64,000 nt of DNA from Ventricola sp051883735 (GCA_051883735.1 JBJEUH010000095.1:1-64000); one strand, 5' to 3'. Numbered from the stretch's first letter, positions 1-7,193 are shown. A program made the numbers and translations. Notes: generated by a model not told the origin, from the sequence alone.

Positions 1-145
1 TGCGCTGTGGACGATGGCGCCCGGCGAAATGACGTTTCTGTGCGTGATGACCGTGATCTGCGCGGCATGCCTTACGCTCTGCCTGCTTGCGCTCATTCTC
101 TCCGCGCTGGATACCGGAAAGGAGGATGAAGTATGGGAGAGCTGA
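1..145 (+). CDS. Small membrane protein, 3' part only
   Basis: The gene enters from outside the window; the frame starting at base 2 stays open to the TGA at 143-145. The visible 47 residues contain one strongly hydrophobic stretch rich in Leu, Cys and Ala, followed by a short charged tail ending EDEVWES, as expected of a single-pass membrane protein. It overlaps the next gene by 13 bases, so the two are probably translationally coupled. No family is recognised. Both small membrane proteins lie directly upstream of the recombination genes. Confidence 0.55.
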   Translation, partial: ALWTMAPGEMTFLCVMTVICAACLTLCLLALILSALDTGKEDEVWES

Positions 146-315
146 TCATGCTGGCGCGCCTGCTTTGGAGCGGCGTGTGCCGGCTGGCCGGATGGCTTGC
201 GGTTCCGTTCTGTGTGCTGCTGGCCGTGGCCACGGCGGCAGGCGTCTTCGCGCTGGCCGTGTGCATCGAGATCGAGGTGCACAGGGACAGGGAGAAGGCC
301 GTAAAGCCGCAATAA
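133..315 (+). CDS. Small hydrophobic phage protein (60 aa)
   Basis: The ATG at 133 follows a strong ribosome site (GGAAAGGAGG at 117-126). The product is almost entirely one or two hydrophobic helices (about residues 10-45), followed by a charged C-terminus that includes KAVKPQ, which suggests a small integral membrane protein with a cytoplasmic tail. The upstream gene overlaps it by 13 bases. I do not recognise the family. Tiny membrane proteins in this position of Clostridia phages have no assigned function. Confidence 0.6.
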   Translation: MGELIMLARLLWSGVCRLAGWLAVPFCVLLAVATAAGVFALAVCIEIEVHRDREKAVKPQ

Positions 316-319
316 AAAA

Positions 320-346
320 GCGCTGACGAGGGCAAATCGTCAACGC
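320..346. terminator. Intergenic hairpin preceded by an A-tract
   Basis: Ten-base-pair stem (320-329 with 337-346, one C/A mismatch) with a 7-nt loop. On the + strand six A residues precede it and no T-run follows. Read on the - strand it ends in TTTTTT, so it would be an intrinsic terminator for leftward transcription. No - strand gene is visible nearby. It could also act as an mRNA-end or processing hairpin for the gene ending at 315. Confidence 0.45.
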
Positions 347-425
347 CTACACCGCATCCAAGCAATCGATTTAGTGTGCTCTGATTATAGCACAAACACA
401 AGTGACCCGTCAAGGAGGCATGAAC

Positions 426-659
426 ATGCTGGATATTGACTACGAGATCCTTGAAAACCTGGGTTCGGCCCGCATGAACTTCCAGTACATGATCAAGATG
501 CTGGAGAACAAGTCAGACCGTGAGGGCCGTCTGGATGAGATCATTCACGGCTGCCATGAGCTGCTCGATCAGGTCAGGGAGCTTGAAGAGGAATACGCCG
601 ACCGCGCCAACTCCGACGAGGAGCGCGAGGATAGCTACATGATGGAGGATGCGTCGTGA
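426..659 (+). CDS. Hypothetical phage protein, acidic helical
   Basis: The start was set at ATG 426 because the ribosome site AAGGAGG (412-418) is 7 nt upstream; the in-frame ATG at 420 would be only 1 nt away. The 77-residue product is highly acidic and predicted helical, with an EELEEEYADR-like C-terminal half, so a coiled-coil dimer is likely. It overlaps the nuclease gene by 4 bases (GTGA), so the two are probably co-translated. No family is recognised. The position suggests an accessory of the recombination module. Confidence 0.6.
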   Translation: MLDIDYEILENLGSARMNFQYMIKMLENKSDREGRLDEIIHGCHELLDQVRELEEEYADRANSDEEREDSYMMEDAS

Positions 660-1279
660 GCATCCGGGAGCAGATCGCGGCGATTCCGAAGATCGACTTC
701 GACGAGGAACGCCACCTGTACACGCTGGGCGGCCTGACGCTGCCGAGCGTCACGCAGGTCATGGAGCCGATGAGCCTGATGCTCTACCGCGACGTGCCGG
801 AGCAGATGCTCGACGCGGCGGCGGACAGAGGAACGCGGGCACATGAGCAGGTCAGCAACTTCGTCAGGTACGGCATTCTGGAAAGCGACGAGGACACGCA
901 GCCGTATGTGGATGCTTTCATCCGGTTCAATCAGGATCGCCGCCCGGTGTGGGTGGCATCCGAGCTTCGCGTCTTCCATGCCCTCATGGGCTACGCCGGG
1001 ACGATTGACCTGATCGGCTACATCGAGCCTGACGACGGAACGGGCGTCGATGTGATCGACATGAAATGCACGTTGGTCTTTCACCCGGTCATGCTGGCGA
1101 CGCAGATCGGCGCATACGCCGAGGCGCTGCGGAGCCAGGGCATCATGGTGCGCAGACGCTACGGCCTGCAGATGCTCAAAACCGGGAAATACCGCTTCGA
1201 GCAGGTGGCAGACGGATACAAGAATTTCCTGCATTGCCTGGCGATCCACAACGCGATGCAGGGCGAGAAGAGAACTTGA
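656..1279 (+). CDS. PD-(D/E)XK exonuclease-like protein (RecB/Cas4 type)
   Basis: Motifs expected of a RecB/Cas4/lambda-exo-like PD-(D/E)XK nuclease appear in order: GTRAHE near residue 58 (motif I His/Glu), GTIDLIG near 114 (catalytic Asp), IDMKCT near 133 (the D/E-X-K), and QIGAYAEAL near 149 (the Q-x3-Y helix). At 207 residues it is the usual size for a phage recombination exonuclease. The GTG start at 656 overlaps the upstream stop and has GGAGG at 644-648. With the genes at 1294 and 1998 it probably forms an exonuclease plus annealing-protein pair for end-resection recombination of phage DNA. Nuclease assignment is fairly safe; the exact substrate is inferred. Confidence 0.75.
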   Translation: MSIREQIAAIPKIDFDEERHLYTLGGLTLPSVTQVMEPMSLMLYRDVPEQMLDAAADRGTRAHEQVSNFVRYGILESDEDTQPYVDAFIRFNQDRRPVWVASELRVFHALMGYAGTIDLIGYIEPDDGTGVDVIDMKCTLVFHPVMLATQIGAYAEALRSQGIMVRRRYGLQMLKTGKYRFEQVADGYKNFLHCLAIHNAMQGEKRT

Positions 1280-1293
1280 AAGGAGAAAAAAGC

Positions 1294-1980
1294 ATGGAAG
1301 CCAGAGAGATGATGGACAGCATGTCCATTGAGCAGCAGCTCAAATTGGCTGGAGAGACGGCGGTTGCCGAGGCTAACAGCATTATCATCAAAAACCAGAG
1401 GGACTATGACAGAGCTGCCGAGTTCCTGAAGGAGATCAAGCGCCGCGCCAAGCAAATGAAGGAGTTCTGGCGTCCGGCCAAGGAGGCTGCCAAAGAGGCG
1501 CATGCACAGATCTGCCAGCGCGAGAAGGCGATGCTTTCTCCGCTGGAAGAGGCCGAAAAGGTCGTCAAAAAGGGCATGGTCGGCTATCAGCTTGCTGTGG
1601 CCGCAGCGCAGATTCAGGCCGAGCAGGAGGCCAAGCGCAGGCAGCAGGAGGAACGCGACCGGCTGCTTGCCGAGGCCGCCGAGGCGGAGAAATCCGGCGA
1701 CATGCAGGGCGCGATGGTGGGCATGGCGATGGCCGAGATGGTCGAGGACATGAAGGCGCCCAGCACCGTCTCGTTTGAGCAGGCCAAGGGGACGAGCACC
1801 CGCAGAAGGTGGCGCGCCCGCGTGATCGACGAGCGTGCCGTGCCGGCCTATTCGGGCTGTATCCAGCTCAGAAAGATCGATCAGTCGGCGCTGGACAAGC
1901 TGGCCGCCGCGAGCGAGGGCACCGCGCAGGTTCCCGGCGTGGAGTTCTACCAAGACACGATCATCAGCGCGAGAGCGTGA
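1294..1980 (+). CDS. Coiled-coil phage protein next to recombination genes
   Basis: Start at ATG 1294 with AGGAG (1281-1285) upstream; a longer open frame reaches back to 1066 but overlaps the nuclease gene and lacks a ribosome site. The 228-residue product has a long charged helix (about residues 25-140, with AAQIQAEQEAKRRQQEE-like heptads) and a compact C-terminal part containing RWRARVIDERAVP. This layout is common in phages between exonuclease and annealing-protein genes, but no biochemical role is known to me. It may hold the nuclease or annealing protein on DNA. Confidence 0.6.
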   Translation: MEAREMMDSMSIEQQLKLAGETAVAEANSIIIKNQRDYDRAAEFLKEIKRRAKQMKEFWRPAKEAAKEAHAQICQREKAMLSPLEEAEKVVKKGMVGYQLAVAAAQIQAEQEAKRRQQEERDRLLAEAAEAEKSGDMQGAMVGMAMAEMVEDMKAPSTVSFEQAKGTSTRRRWRARVIDERAVPAYSGCIQLRKIDQSALDKLAAASEGTAQVPGVEFYQDTIISARA

Positions 1981-1997
1981 GAAATGGAGGACCAAAG

Positions 1998-3083
1998 ATG
2001 GGCGATTATTTTGAGGAAGGCGGCATGGCCGTCGTGAATCCCTACGCGGTTGGCGCGGCCAGCCCGATGCAGATGGACGGCGGAAGCCGTCACGATTCCG
2101 GCAACGTGCTGGCGGCGAACATGGAGGCACGCGCGGTATCCGAGGTGAAGGCGCAGGTCATCATGGCGCGCCAGTATCCGCGCGACCCGATGCTTGCGAT
2201 GGACCAGATCCTGCGCGAGTGCCAGCGGCCCACGTTGGCCGATGCGGCGGTGTACACCTTCCCGCGCGGCAAGGAGACGGTGTCCGGCCCGTCGATCCGG
2301 CTGGCCGAGGTGCTGGCCCGCAACTGGGGAAACGTGAACTTCGGTCAGGAGGTGCTCGAGCGCGGCACGGACAAGCGCGGCGTCGGGTTCAGCCTCGTGC
2401 GCGCCTTTGCGTGGGACCTGCAGACAAACCTATACGTCTCCCGCCAGTTCGAGGTCAAGCATTGGCGCGCGACGAAGACGGGCGGCTACAAGCTGACCGA
2501 GGATCGGGACATCTACGAGCTGGAGGCCAACATGGGCGCGCGCAGGCTTCGCGCCTGCATCCTGCAGGTGATTCCCGGCGACGTGACGGCGGCAGCCGTC
2601 AATGCCTGCCGCCAGACGGCGGCATCCGGCCTGAACGATATGATGAAGGACGAGAAGCAGAGGGCCGCGCTGGTGGCCAAGATGCTGCGCATCTACGAGA
2701 AGATGGGCGTGTCTCAGAAAGACCTGGAGGACTACCTCAAATCGAATGTGACGAACTGGACGGCGGACGAAATGCTCCGGCTCAAGGAGCTCAAGAACGG
2801 TCTGGACGACGGCGCGATCACGCTGGGCGACGTGTTCCCGCACCTCGCCGGGAACGACAAGAACCAGACGATCACCAAGGAGCAGGTCGCCTCGCTCATG
2901 GAGGCTGCGGCGAAGACAGGCCGTCAGGGCGAGATCAGCGACGCGCTCAAGAAGATGAAGATTGCCAAATTTGCCGACGTGCCCGTGTCCCGCTACGACG
3001 AGGTGGCCCGGATGATCGCCTCCTTCATGCCTGACGTGGAGGCGAAGAAGATCAGCGCAGCCGGTGAGGAAAAGAAGGACTGA
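1998..3083 (+). CDS. Likely phage recombination (ssDNA annealing) protein
   Basis: The 361-residue protein begins at ATG 1998 (GGAGG at 1986-1990). Its central part holds a conserved-looking block, with YTFPRGKETVSGPSIRLAE near residue 90 and a helix-rich DIYELEANMGARRLRACILQ segment near 175, followed by a helical C-terminus. Neighbouring a PD-(D/E)XK exonuclease suggests a RecT/Erf-like single-strand annealing role. That is inference from gene order, since I do not see a diagnostic RecT motif. It is the last gene before the structured non-coding block at 3084-3700. Confidence 0.5.
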   Translation: MGDYFEEGGMAVVNPYAVGAASPMQMDGGSRHDSGNVLAANMEARAVSEVKAQVIMARQYPRDPMLAMDQILRECQRPTLADAAVYTFPRGKETVSGPSIRLAEVLARNWGNVNFGQEVLERGTDKRGVGFSLVRAFAWDLQTNLYVSRQFEVKHWRATKTGGYKLTEDRDIYELEANMGARRLRACILQVIPGDVTAAAVNACRQTAASGLNDMMKDEKQRAALVAKMLRIYEKMGVSQKDLEDYLKSNVTNWTADEMLRLKELKNGLDDGAITLGDVFPHLAGNDKNQTITKEQVASLMEAAAKTGRQGEISDALKKMKIAKFADVPVSRYDEVARMIASFMPDVEAKKISAAGEEKKD

Positions 3084-3085
3084 CC

Positions 3086-3132
3086 ATTTTCGTGAGGTCA
3101 CGAAAATGATCCTCAGGGGCGAAAGCCCCTGA
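3086..3132 (+). repeat. Two adjacent perfect hairpins after the recombination gene
   Basis: The first hairpin is a 9-bp perfect stem (3086-3094 with 3099-3107, loop AGGT). The second is an 8-bp stem (3113-3120 with 3125-3132) closed by a GAAA tetraloop. Neither is followed by a U-tract, so they look like RNA processing or folding elements rather than simple terminators. They open a 0.66 kb gene-free block that has no plausible coding frame. Confidence 0.6.
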
Positions 3133-3136
3133 TCGC

Positions 3137-3278
3137 GGCAGACGATGCAGGATCGGTTCAGGCGCCAGACAGACTGTTGCAAACACCTCCGTTTTCTGAT
3201 GAGTTTTCTTCCCGAACAATGTTTTATCGCGTAGCACCTTCACCTGAACAGCCGGTTCGAATCCGGAGTCTGCCTCCA
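3137..3278 (+). ncRNA. tRNA-like structure 1 with long insert (142 nt)
   Basis: A perfect 7-bp acceptor stem (3137-3143 with 3268-3274), a canonical T-arm (4-bp stem plus one mismatch, loop TTCGAAT at 3256-3262), a discriminator T and an encoded CCA (3276-3278). In place of the D- and anticodon arms there is a 12-nt linker, a 7-bp helix (3156-3162 with 3243-3249) and about 80 nt of apical sequence. This resembles the layout of a tmRNA tRNA-like domain, but it lacks the G3-U70 alanine identity pair. The apical segment contains GCAAAC (3179-3184) in frame with tandem TGA codons. A true product is not proven. Confidence 0.4.
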
Positions 3279-3394
3279 CCCGGCGAAACGCTGGGCATAA
3301 GGATTCTCCTCCAGTGCTATAAGCACGGGCGCTCTCCCGGATTGGTCTCCGGGATGCGCTGGCTTCCTCCCGTGGGCGATGGGCTAAGGAAGCC
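3279..3394 (+). repeat. Hairpin cluster between the two tRNA-like folds
   Basis: In order: a 7-bp stem with an AAA loop (3279-3285 with 3289-3295); a 4-bp stem around TATAA (3314-3317 with 3323-3326); a 5-bp CCCGG/CCGGG stem (3336-3340 with 3349-3353); and a 7-bp GGCTTCC/GGAAGCC stem (3361-3367 with 3388-3394). A near copy of the TATAA hairpin occurs at 3511-3523. No coding frame with a ribosome site is seen. Confidence 0.45.
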
Positions 3395-3402
3395 TGCTTT
3401 AT

Positions 3403-3473
3403 GCGGCAAGTGGTCATGGGAGCCTGAATCCCGGTCAGCCTCCCGCACAGTTCGATTCTGTGGTGCCGCGCCA
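3403..3473 (+). ncRNA. tRNA-like structure 2 without a D-arm (71 nt)
   Basis: A 6-bp acceptor stem plus one mismatch (3403-3409 with 3463-3469), a perfect 5-bp T-arm with loop TTCGATT (3446-3462), a discriminator G and an encoded CCA (3471-3473). The D-arm is replaced by a 9-nt linker. The anticodon arm is replaced by a long helix (3418-3422 with 3440-3444, then 3424-3427 with 3435-3438) capped by loop ATCCCGG. If read as a tRNA the anticodon would be CCC (Gly). The shared plan with the structure at 3137 argues against chance. Confidence 0.45.
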
Positions 3474-3612
3474 TCGAAGGATTAGCCATTGTCCTTCGAC
3501 ACTCCCTTTTGCGCTATAAGCGCAGGGCGTCCCTCCATCCTTAGGGCGGCCCGGCCCCCTCCGCAGCCTGTTCTTTTTCGTAGTGTCATGAGCAGGACGC
3601 GGTCAAGGGGGC
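3474..3612 (+). repeat. Hairpins upstream of the tRNA-Gly gene
   Basis: A perfect 8-bp stem with a 10-nt loop (3474-3481 with 3492-3499); a GCGC stem around TATAA (3511-3523), echoing the hairpin at 3314; and a long imperfect hairpin. In the long hairpin 3553-3560 pairs with 3605-3612, continuing inward through CCGC/GCGG and CCTG/CAGG pairs. The sequence is GC-rich and has no good frame. Confidence 0.45.
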
Positions 3613-3625
3613 CTTGAGGGAGCAT

Positions 3626-3696
3626 GTGGATGTAGTTCAGCGGCAGAGCGCCAGTCCTCCAAACTGGTTACGCGGGTTCAAATCCCGTCATCCACG
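3626..3696 (+). tRNA. tRNA-Gly (anticodon TCC), phage-encoded
   Basis: Full cloverleaf: a perfect 7-bp acceptor stem (3626-3632 with 3689-3695), a 4-bp D-stem, anticodon stem 3651-3655 with 3663-3667, and T-arm 3672-3688 with loop TTCAAAT. The anticodon loop is CCTCCAA, giving TCC at 3658-3660. Position 33 is C instead of the near-universal U. CCA is not encoded, unlike the two tRNA-like folds upstream. Shifting the frame to give a Trp CCA anticodon breaks the stem. Confidence 0.8.
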
Positions 3697-3749
3697 TAAA
3701 CGGAGCAATCCGCATCCAGGCAATCAAACAGGCAAGGGGGTGAAAGACC

Positions 3750-4523
3750 ATGAGTTCCGAGAAGCAGCAGGGGTTTGTGCTGTATTTCGACGCGCTGGAC
3801 GCGCTGAGCCATCAGGTCGATGGCGGGCAGATCAGCGCGGAGGATGCGTTCTCCGTCGTGGCTGCGCTGGGCAGGTTTGCGCAGACAGGCGAGGAGCCTG
3901 ATGCCGGAGCACTCAGCCCCGTGGCCTCGATGGCGTATGCCATGATGGTCGGCGGCGTGAAAAAGTCCCTGGCGAAATACGCCGAGCGGAAGAAAAAGGC
4001 CGCTGAGGCAGCGAGCGCCAGATGGAACGGCGGCGCATCGAATGCACAAAGCGACATGCGTGAGGATGCAAACGCATGCGGACGCATGCAGAAGCATGAA
4101 GACGCATGCAGAGGCATGCAGGAGCATGCAAACGATGCAGATACTGATATTGATACTGATTCTGATATTGATGTAGAGGTGGAGGTAAATAAGCCGCGCG
4201 CGCGCGAGGACGGCCTCCACGACCAGATCCGCAAAAATCAGATCGCCATGACCATGATCGAGCAGTACAGGCTGCCGGACGTCCACTCGACGCTGGACGC
4301 CATGCTCGAGGATCTGGAGCGATTCGGGGAGGAAACCGTGCAGAAGGCTTTGCGCGAGGCGTGCAACGCCAACAGCCGTGACCGCCTCTCTGTCAATTTC
4401 TACCGCAGCGTCCTGTCCCGCATGACGGGCGGCCCATCGTCCCGCGGTGCGCCCCGTGCTGCGCCGGCGTTTGAGCAGAAGGGCGGAAAGGAGTTCTTCG
4501 ACGGCTTTGAGGTGTACGAATGA
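3750..4523 (+). CDS. Phage replication initiator / helicase-loader-like protein
   Basis: The 257-residue protein has three parts. The N-terminal domain (about 1-75, beginning QQGFVLYFDALDAL) resembles the DUF6291 domain of Firmicutes phage replication proteins. A low-complexity middle (about 95-150) is encoded by iterons. The C-terminal helical domain (about 155-230) resembles a DnaD/helicase-loader tail. Start at ATG 3750, with GGGGG at 3736-3740 as ribosome site. It overlaps the DnaB-type helicase gene by ATGA, which supports a role in opening the origin inside its own gene and loading that helicase. Such an in-gene origin is known for lambda O and related initiators. Confidence 0.7.
   Translation: MSSEKQQGFVLYFDALDALSHQVDGGQISAEDAFSVVAALGRFAQTGEEPDAGALSPVASMAYAMMVGGVKKSLAKYAERKKKAAEAASARWNGGASNAQSDMREDANACGRMQKHEDACRGMQEHANDADTDIDTDSDIDVEVEVNKPRAREDGLHDQIRKNQIAMTMIEQYRLPDVHSTLDAMLEDLERFGEETVQKALREACNANSRDRLSVNFYRSVLSRMTGGPSSRGAPRAAPAFEQKGGKEFFDGFEVYE
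4051..4190 (+). repeat. 10-bp iteron array and AT-rich segment: likely phage origin
   Basis: Nine tandem 10-bp units run from 4051 to 4139, each built on GCATGCA or a one- or two-base variant (starts 4051, 4061, 4071 and so on to 4131). A T/A-rich run of GATATTGATACT-like repeats (4139-4190) follows. The period is 10 bp, not a multiple of three, so the protein reads through three frames of the repeat every 30 bp. This points to selection on DNA (initiator binding on one helix face) rather than on protein. Confidence 0.75.
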
Positions 4524-5860
4524 GCGACGAACAGAAATCGGTCTATGAGGCCATTTCCAGCGAGCGGGCGATCATCGGCGCGATCCTCAGCGGCCAGGTG
4601 GAATTCCGCGACGTCGATCTCAGCCAGAGCGACTTCCGCGACCTGATCTGCAGCGAGGTCTACAAGACCATGGCGCTGCTGGACGCGCAGGGAAAGCCCT
4701 GCGACCTGGTCACGGTTTCGGACGCCGAGCCGAATCTGGACGCCGCCGTGCTCGTGGAGTTCATGCAATCCGGCCTGTCGTGGGAGGTGCCGCGATACGT
4801 CCAGAACGTGCGCTCTGCCAGCATGCGGCGCGCGCTCAGTCAGGCGGCGCAGAACCTGCAAAAGCTCGCCGGTGATGCGTCGATCGATCCCACACAGGCG
4901 GCCGACAAGGTCCGGTGCGAGATCGACGAGCTGGCAAAGAACGGGCCGGTGCAGGAGGTGACGCCGATTGACCAGGTCTGCCTGAACATGCACCTGTGGA
5001 TGTTCGAGGAGGACAAGACCGAGGACAGCGTCAAAACCGGCATCTGCACGCTGGACGAGCTGCTGGGCGGCGGCATCCGGGGCAGCAAGCTCTGCGTCAT
5101 CGGCGCGCGCCCGTCCGTCGGCAAGTCGGCCCTGGGCCTGTTCATCGCAGAAAACGCGGCGGCAGCCGGCAAAAACGTGCTGATCGTCTCCATGGAGATG
5201 GACGAGAGCGAGATCTTCAGCCGCATCCTGGCCAGATACGCCAAAATCCCGGTGGACATGATCGAGGCGCGGCGCTTTACGGACGCCCAGATCGACCGTG
5301 TCATCGGCACGTATGACGATATCTGCCGGATGCACCTGTCGATCGCCACAAAGGCGACCACGCCCGCGCAGGTGCGCACCATTGCGCTGAGGCAGCGCAG
5401 GGAAAAGGGGCTTGACCTGATCGTCATCGACTACATCCAGCTGATGAACAGCGGACAGAAAACCTCAAACCGGACGGAGGAGGTCGGACAGATCTCCCGC
5501 CAGCTCAAGCTTCTGGCCATGGAGCTTGGCATCCCCGTCATCGCGATGACGCAGATGAACAGGCAGAGCGAAAACGGCACGGCGGAGGGCGGGCGCATGC
5601 CCAAGATCTCGGAGAGCCGGGAATCCGGCTCCATCGAGCAGGACGCGAACCAGTTCATGATCCTGCATCCGGCAAGCAGGGAATCGCTCTCCGAGAAGTG
5701 GCGGCCCCTGCACGACACCTGCCAGGCACGCGGCTGGACGTTCATGCTCATCGCCGTGGCCAAGAACAGGAACGGAAGGAAGGGCATCGTGCCCGTCGCC
5801 TTTGACGGCGCGTACATGACCTTTGTCCCGTTCGACACGAGAAAAAACACAGGAGGATAA
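4520..5860 (+). CDS. dnaB: DnaB-type replicative helicase
   Basis: This 446-residue helicase has an N-terminal DnaB domain (about 10-110) and a RecA-like motor. Walker A is GARPSVGKSA near residue 195, Walker B is LIVIDYIQLM near 300, a Q/TQMNRQ motif lies near 340 (sensor region), and an arginine-rich SRESGSIEQDANQ segment follows. The hexameric helicase unwinds DNA ahead of the fork and recruits primase. The start ATG overlaps the initiator stop (ATGA). The insertion after residue 390 (SRESLSEKWRPLHDTCQARG) is modest. A strong assignment by motif. Confidence 0.92.
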   Translation: MSDEQKSVYEAISSERAIIGAILSGQVEFRDVDLSQSDFRDLICSEVYKTMALLDAQGKPCDLVTVSDAEPNLDAAVLVEFMQSGLSWEVPRYVQNVRSASMRRALSQAAQNLQKLAGDASIDPTQAADKVRCEIDELAKNGPVQEVTPIDQVCLNMHLWMFEEDKTEDSVKTGICTLDELLGGGIRGSKLCVIGARPSVGKSALGLFIAENAAAAGKNVLIVSMEMDESEIFSRILARYAKIPVDMIEARRFTDAQIDRVIGTYDDICRMHLSIATKATTPAQVRTIALRQRREKGLDLIVIDYIQLMNSGQKTSNRTEEVGQISRQLKLLAMELGIPVIAMTQMNRQSENGTAEGGRMPKISESRESGSIEQDANQFMILHPASRESLSEKWRPLHDTCQARGWTFMLIAVAKNRNGRKGIVPVAFDGAYMTFVPFDTRKNTGG

Positions 5861-5864
5861 CAAC

Positions 5865-6275
5865 ATGGCTCAGACCTTCGGGAGCATGGGCGACCTGAAT
5901 ACCCTGATGGGCGGCGCGGTCAACGAGCGCTGGCAGGATGCGCTCAGCGAGCTCGCTGCCAATGTGCTCGACCCCAACACAGACCCGACCAAGCCGCGCA
6001 GGATCACGATGACGCTCACCGTGAAGCCCAACAGCGCGCGTGACGGCGGTGAGATGTCCTTTGACATCAAGAAAACCCTCGCGCCGCCTGTGCCCGTCCG
6101 GCAGACCGTGTTCTTTGACATGGATGACGCCGGCACGGTGAGCGCGACGCAGCGGCTTGACCAGGTGCCCGGTCAGGTCGATATGAACGGCGAGGTGACG
6201 CCGCAGCCGGTCACCGTGACGCTGGGCACAGTGCAGGAGGAGACAGCGCAGCCCAATGTGCTGTCGTTCAAGTAA
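5865..6275 (+). CDS. Conserved phage protein of unknown function (136 aa)
   Basis: The start ATG 5865 has AGGAGG (5851-5856) upstream. The soluble product contains a beta-rich centre (RRITMTLTVKPNS near residue 45) and ends with a low-complexity PQPVTVTLGTVQEETAQPN tail. It sits between the replicative helicase and the protein at 6294 with short spacing, so it is probably translated from the replication operon. No family is assigned with confidence; a DNA-binding or helicase-accessory role would be a guess. Confidence 0.6.
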   Translation: MAQTFGSMGDLNTLMGGAVNERWQDALSELAANVLDPNTDPTKPRRITMTLTVKPNSARDGGEMSFDIKKTLAPPVPVRQTVFFDMDDAGTVSATQRLDQVPGQVDMNGEVTPQPVTVTLGTVQEETAQPNVLSFK

Positions 6276-6293
6276 GAGAGAGGAGAAATCATC

Positions 6294-7142
6294 ATGAGTG
6301 AAAAGCGAGACAATTCTGCACCGTTTGAATCGGCGGAGCTGACGACGTATGAGTCGTCCCATGTGCGCGGCGCGTATTCGGCGGACGCGCTCGAGTTCCT
6401 GCACGAGCTTGGAAAGCAGGAGCGCGACTTCACGGTAGTCAAAATCGGCGATCACTGGTACACAAACAGCAAAAATCTCCAGCGCATCGAGCCGGTGGAG
6501 AAGAAGACGCCGCCCGTGTACAGGATCTTCACGCTTCGCGGCCTGATGGACTACATCGAGGACGATCCTGACAATCTGTTTGACCAGTATGCGCGCCTGG
6601 TGCTGCACGTGGAAAGCCCGAGGACGGTGCGCCTGTACACGATGACGTACGGCACGGACAACTCCGTGCGCACGGAGCTGGCGAGCTGCACCTGCACGAA
6701 CAAGCCGTTCGAGTTTGGCTGCTACTATGGGCGCGAGGATTTCATGGTCGCGCTGATGAGCCGGTTTGTCCAGACGGACAACGCGATCGGCGTGGGCAAG
6801 CTTGTGGGCAACCTCTCCGTCGAGGACGCGGTGCAGATCAGCGACGACGGCATGAACCAGTCCGTCACGATCAAGAGCGGCATCGCCCGCAAGGCATCCG
6901 GCGTGAAGGTGGAAAACCCGGTCGTGCTCGCGCCGATCCGCACGTTCCCGGACATCGATCAGCCGGAAAGCCCGTTCGTGCTGCGCATCAGAAACAGCGC
7001 GGACAAGGACGAGCCGAAGATCGCGCTCTTTGAGGCGGACGGCGACGCATGGAAGTGCGAGGCCGTGGAGCGCATCAAGAATCTGCTCATCGACAAGCTG
7101 AACCGTCTGATCGATGACGGGAAGCTCTCCGTCATCGCGTAA
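6294..7142 (+). CDS. Conserved phage protein, DUF2303-like layout
   Basis: This 282-residue protein follows the 5865 gene with an AGAGAGGAG site. It has FTLRGLMDYIEDDPD near residue 80, a CTCTNKPFEFGCYYGREDFMVAL block near 135, and a beta-rich C-terminal half. The order (residues for substrate docking, then a FALRSL-like helix) resembles the DUF2303/YfdQ proteins of phages, whose function is unknown, but the match is only by eye. It ends 2 codons before an A-tract hairpin at 7163, which probably ends the replication mRNA. Confidence 0.5.
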   Translation: MSEKRDNSAPFESAELTTYESSHVRGAYSADALEFLHELGKQERDFTVVKIGDHWYTNSKNLQRIEPVEKKTPPVYRIFTLRGLMDYIEDDPDNLFDQYARLVLHVESPRTVRLYTMTYGTDNSVRTELASCTCTNKPFEFGCYYGREDFMVALMSRFVQTDNAIGVGKLVGNLSVEDAVQISDDGMNQSVTIKSGIARKASGVKVENPVVLAPIRTFPDIDQPESPFVLRIRNSADKDEPKIALFEADGDAWKCEAVERIKNLLIDKLNRLIDDGKLSVIA

Positions 7143-7162
7143 ACCGGCGTGACAAAAAAGCG

Positions 7163-7193
7163 CCCTGTCCGAGCTTGCACCTCGGGCAGGGCT
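7163..7193. terminator. 12-bp hairpin preceded by an A-tract
   Basis: A perfect stem with one G-U pair (7163-7174 with 7182-7193), loop CTTGCAC, preceded by AAAAAA at 7155-7160 and not followed by T. As at 320-346, the - strand reading would be a standard terminator. It separates the replication genes from the methyltransferase gene and may stabilise the upstream 3' end. Confidence 0.5.

Noticed and set aside
3658..3661. tRNA-Trp anticodon instead of tRNA-Gly
   Set aside because: Shifting the loop to place CCA at 34-36 destroys the five-base anticodon stem.
3614..3901. An open frame across the tRNA-Gly gene
   Set aside because: It overlaps a well-formed tRNA and the initiator gene in another frame, and has no ribosome site.
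4840..5427. Long leftward frame inside the helicase gene
   Set aside because: It is a shadow frame caused by GC-rich third positions; the helicase motifs are on the + strand.
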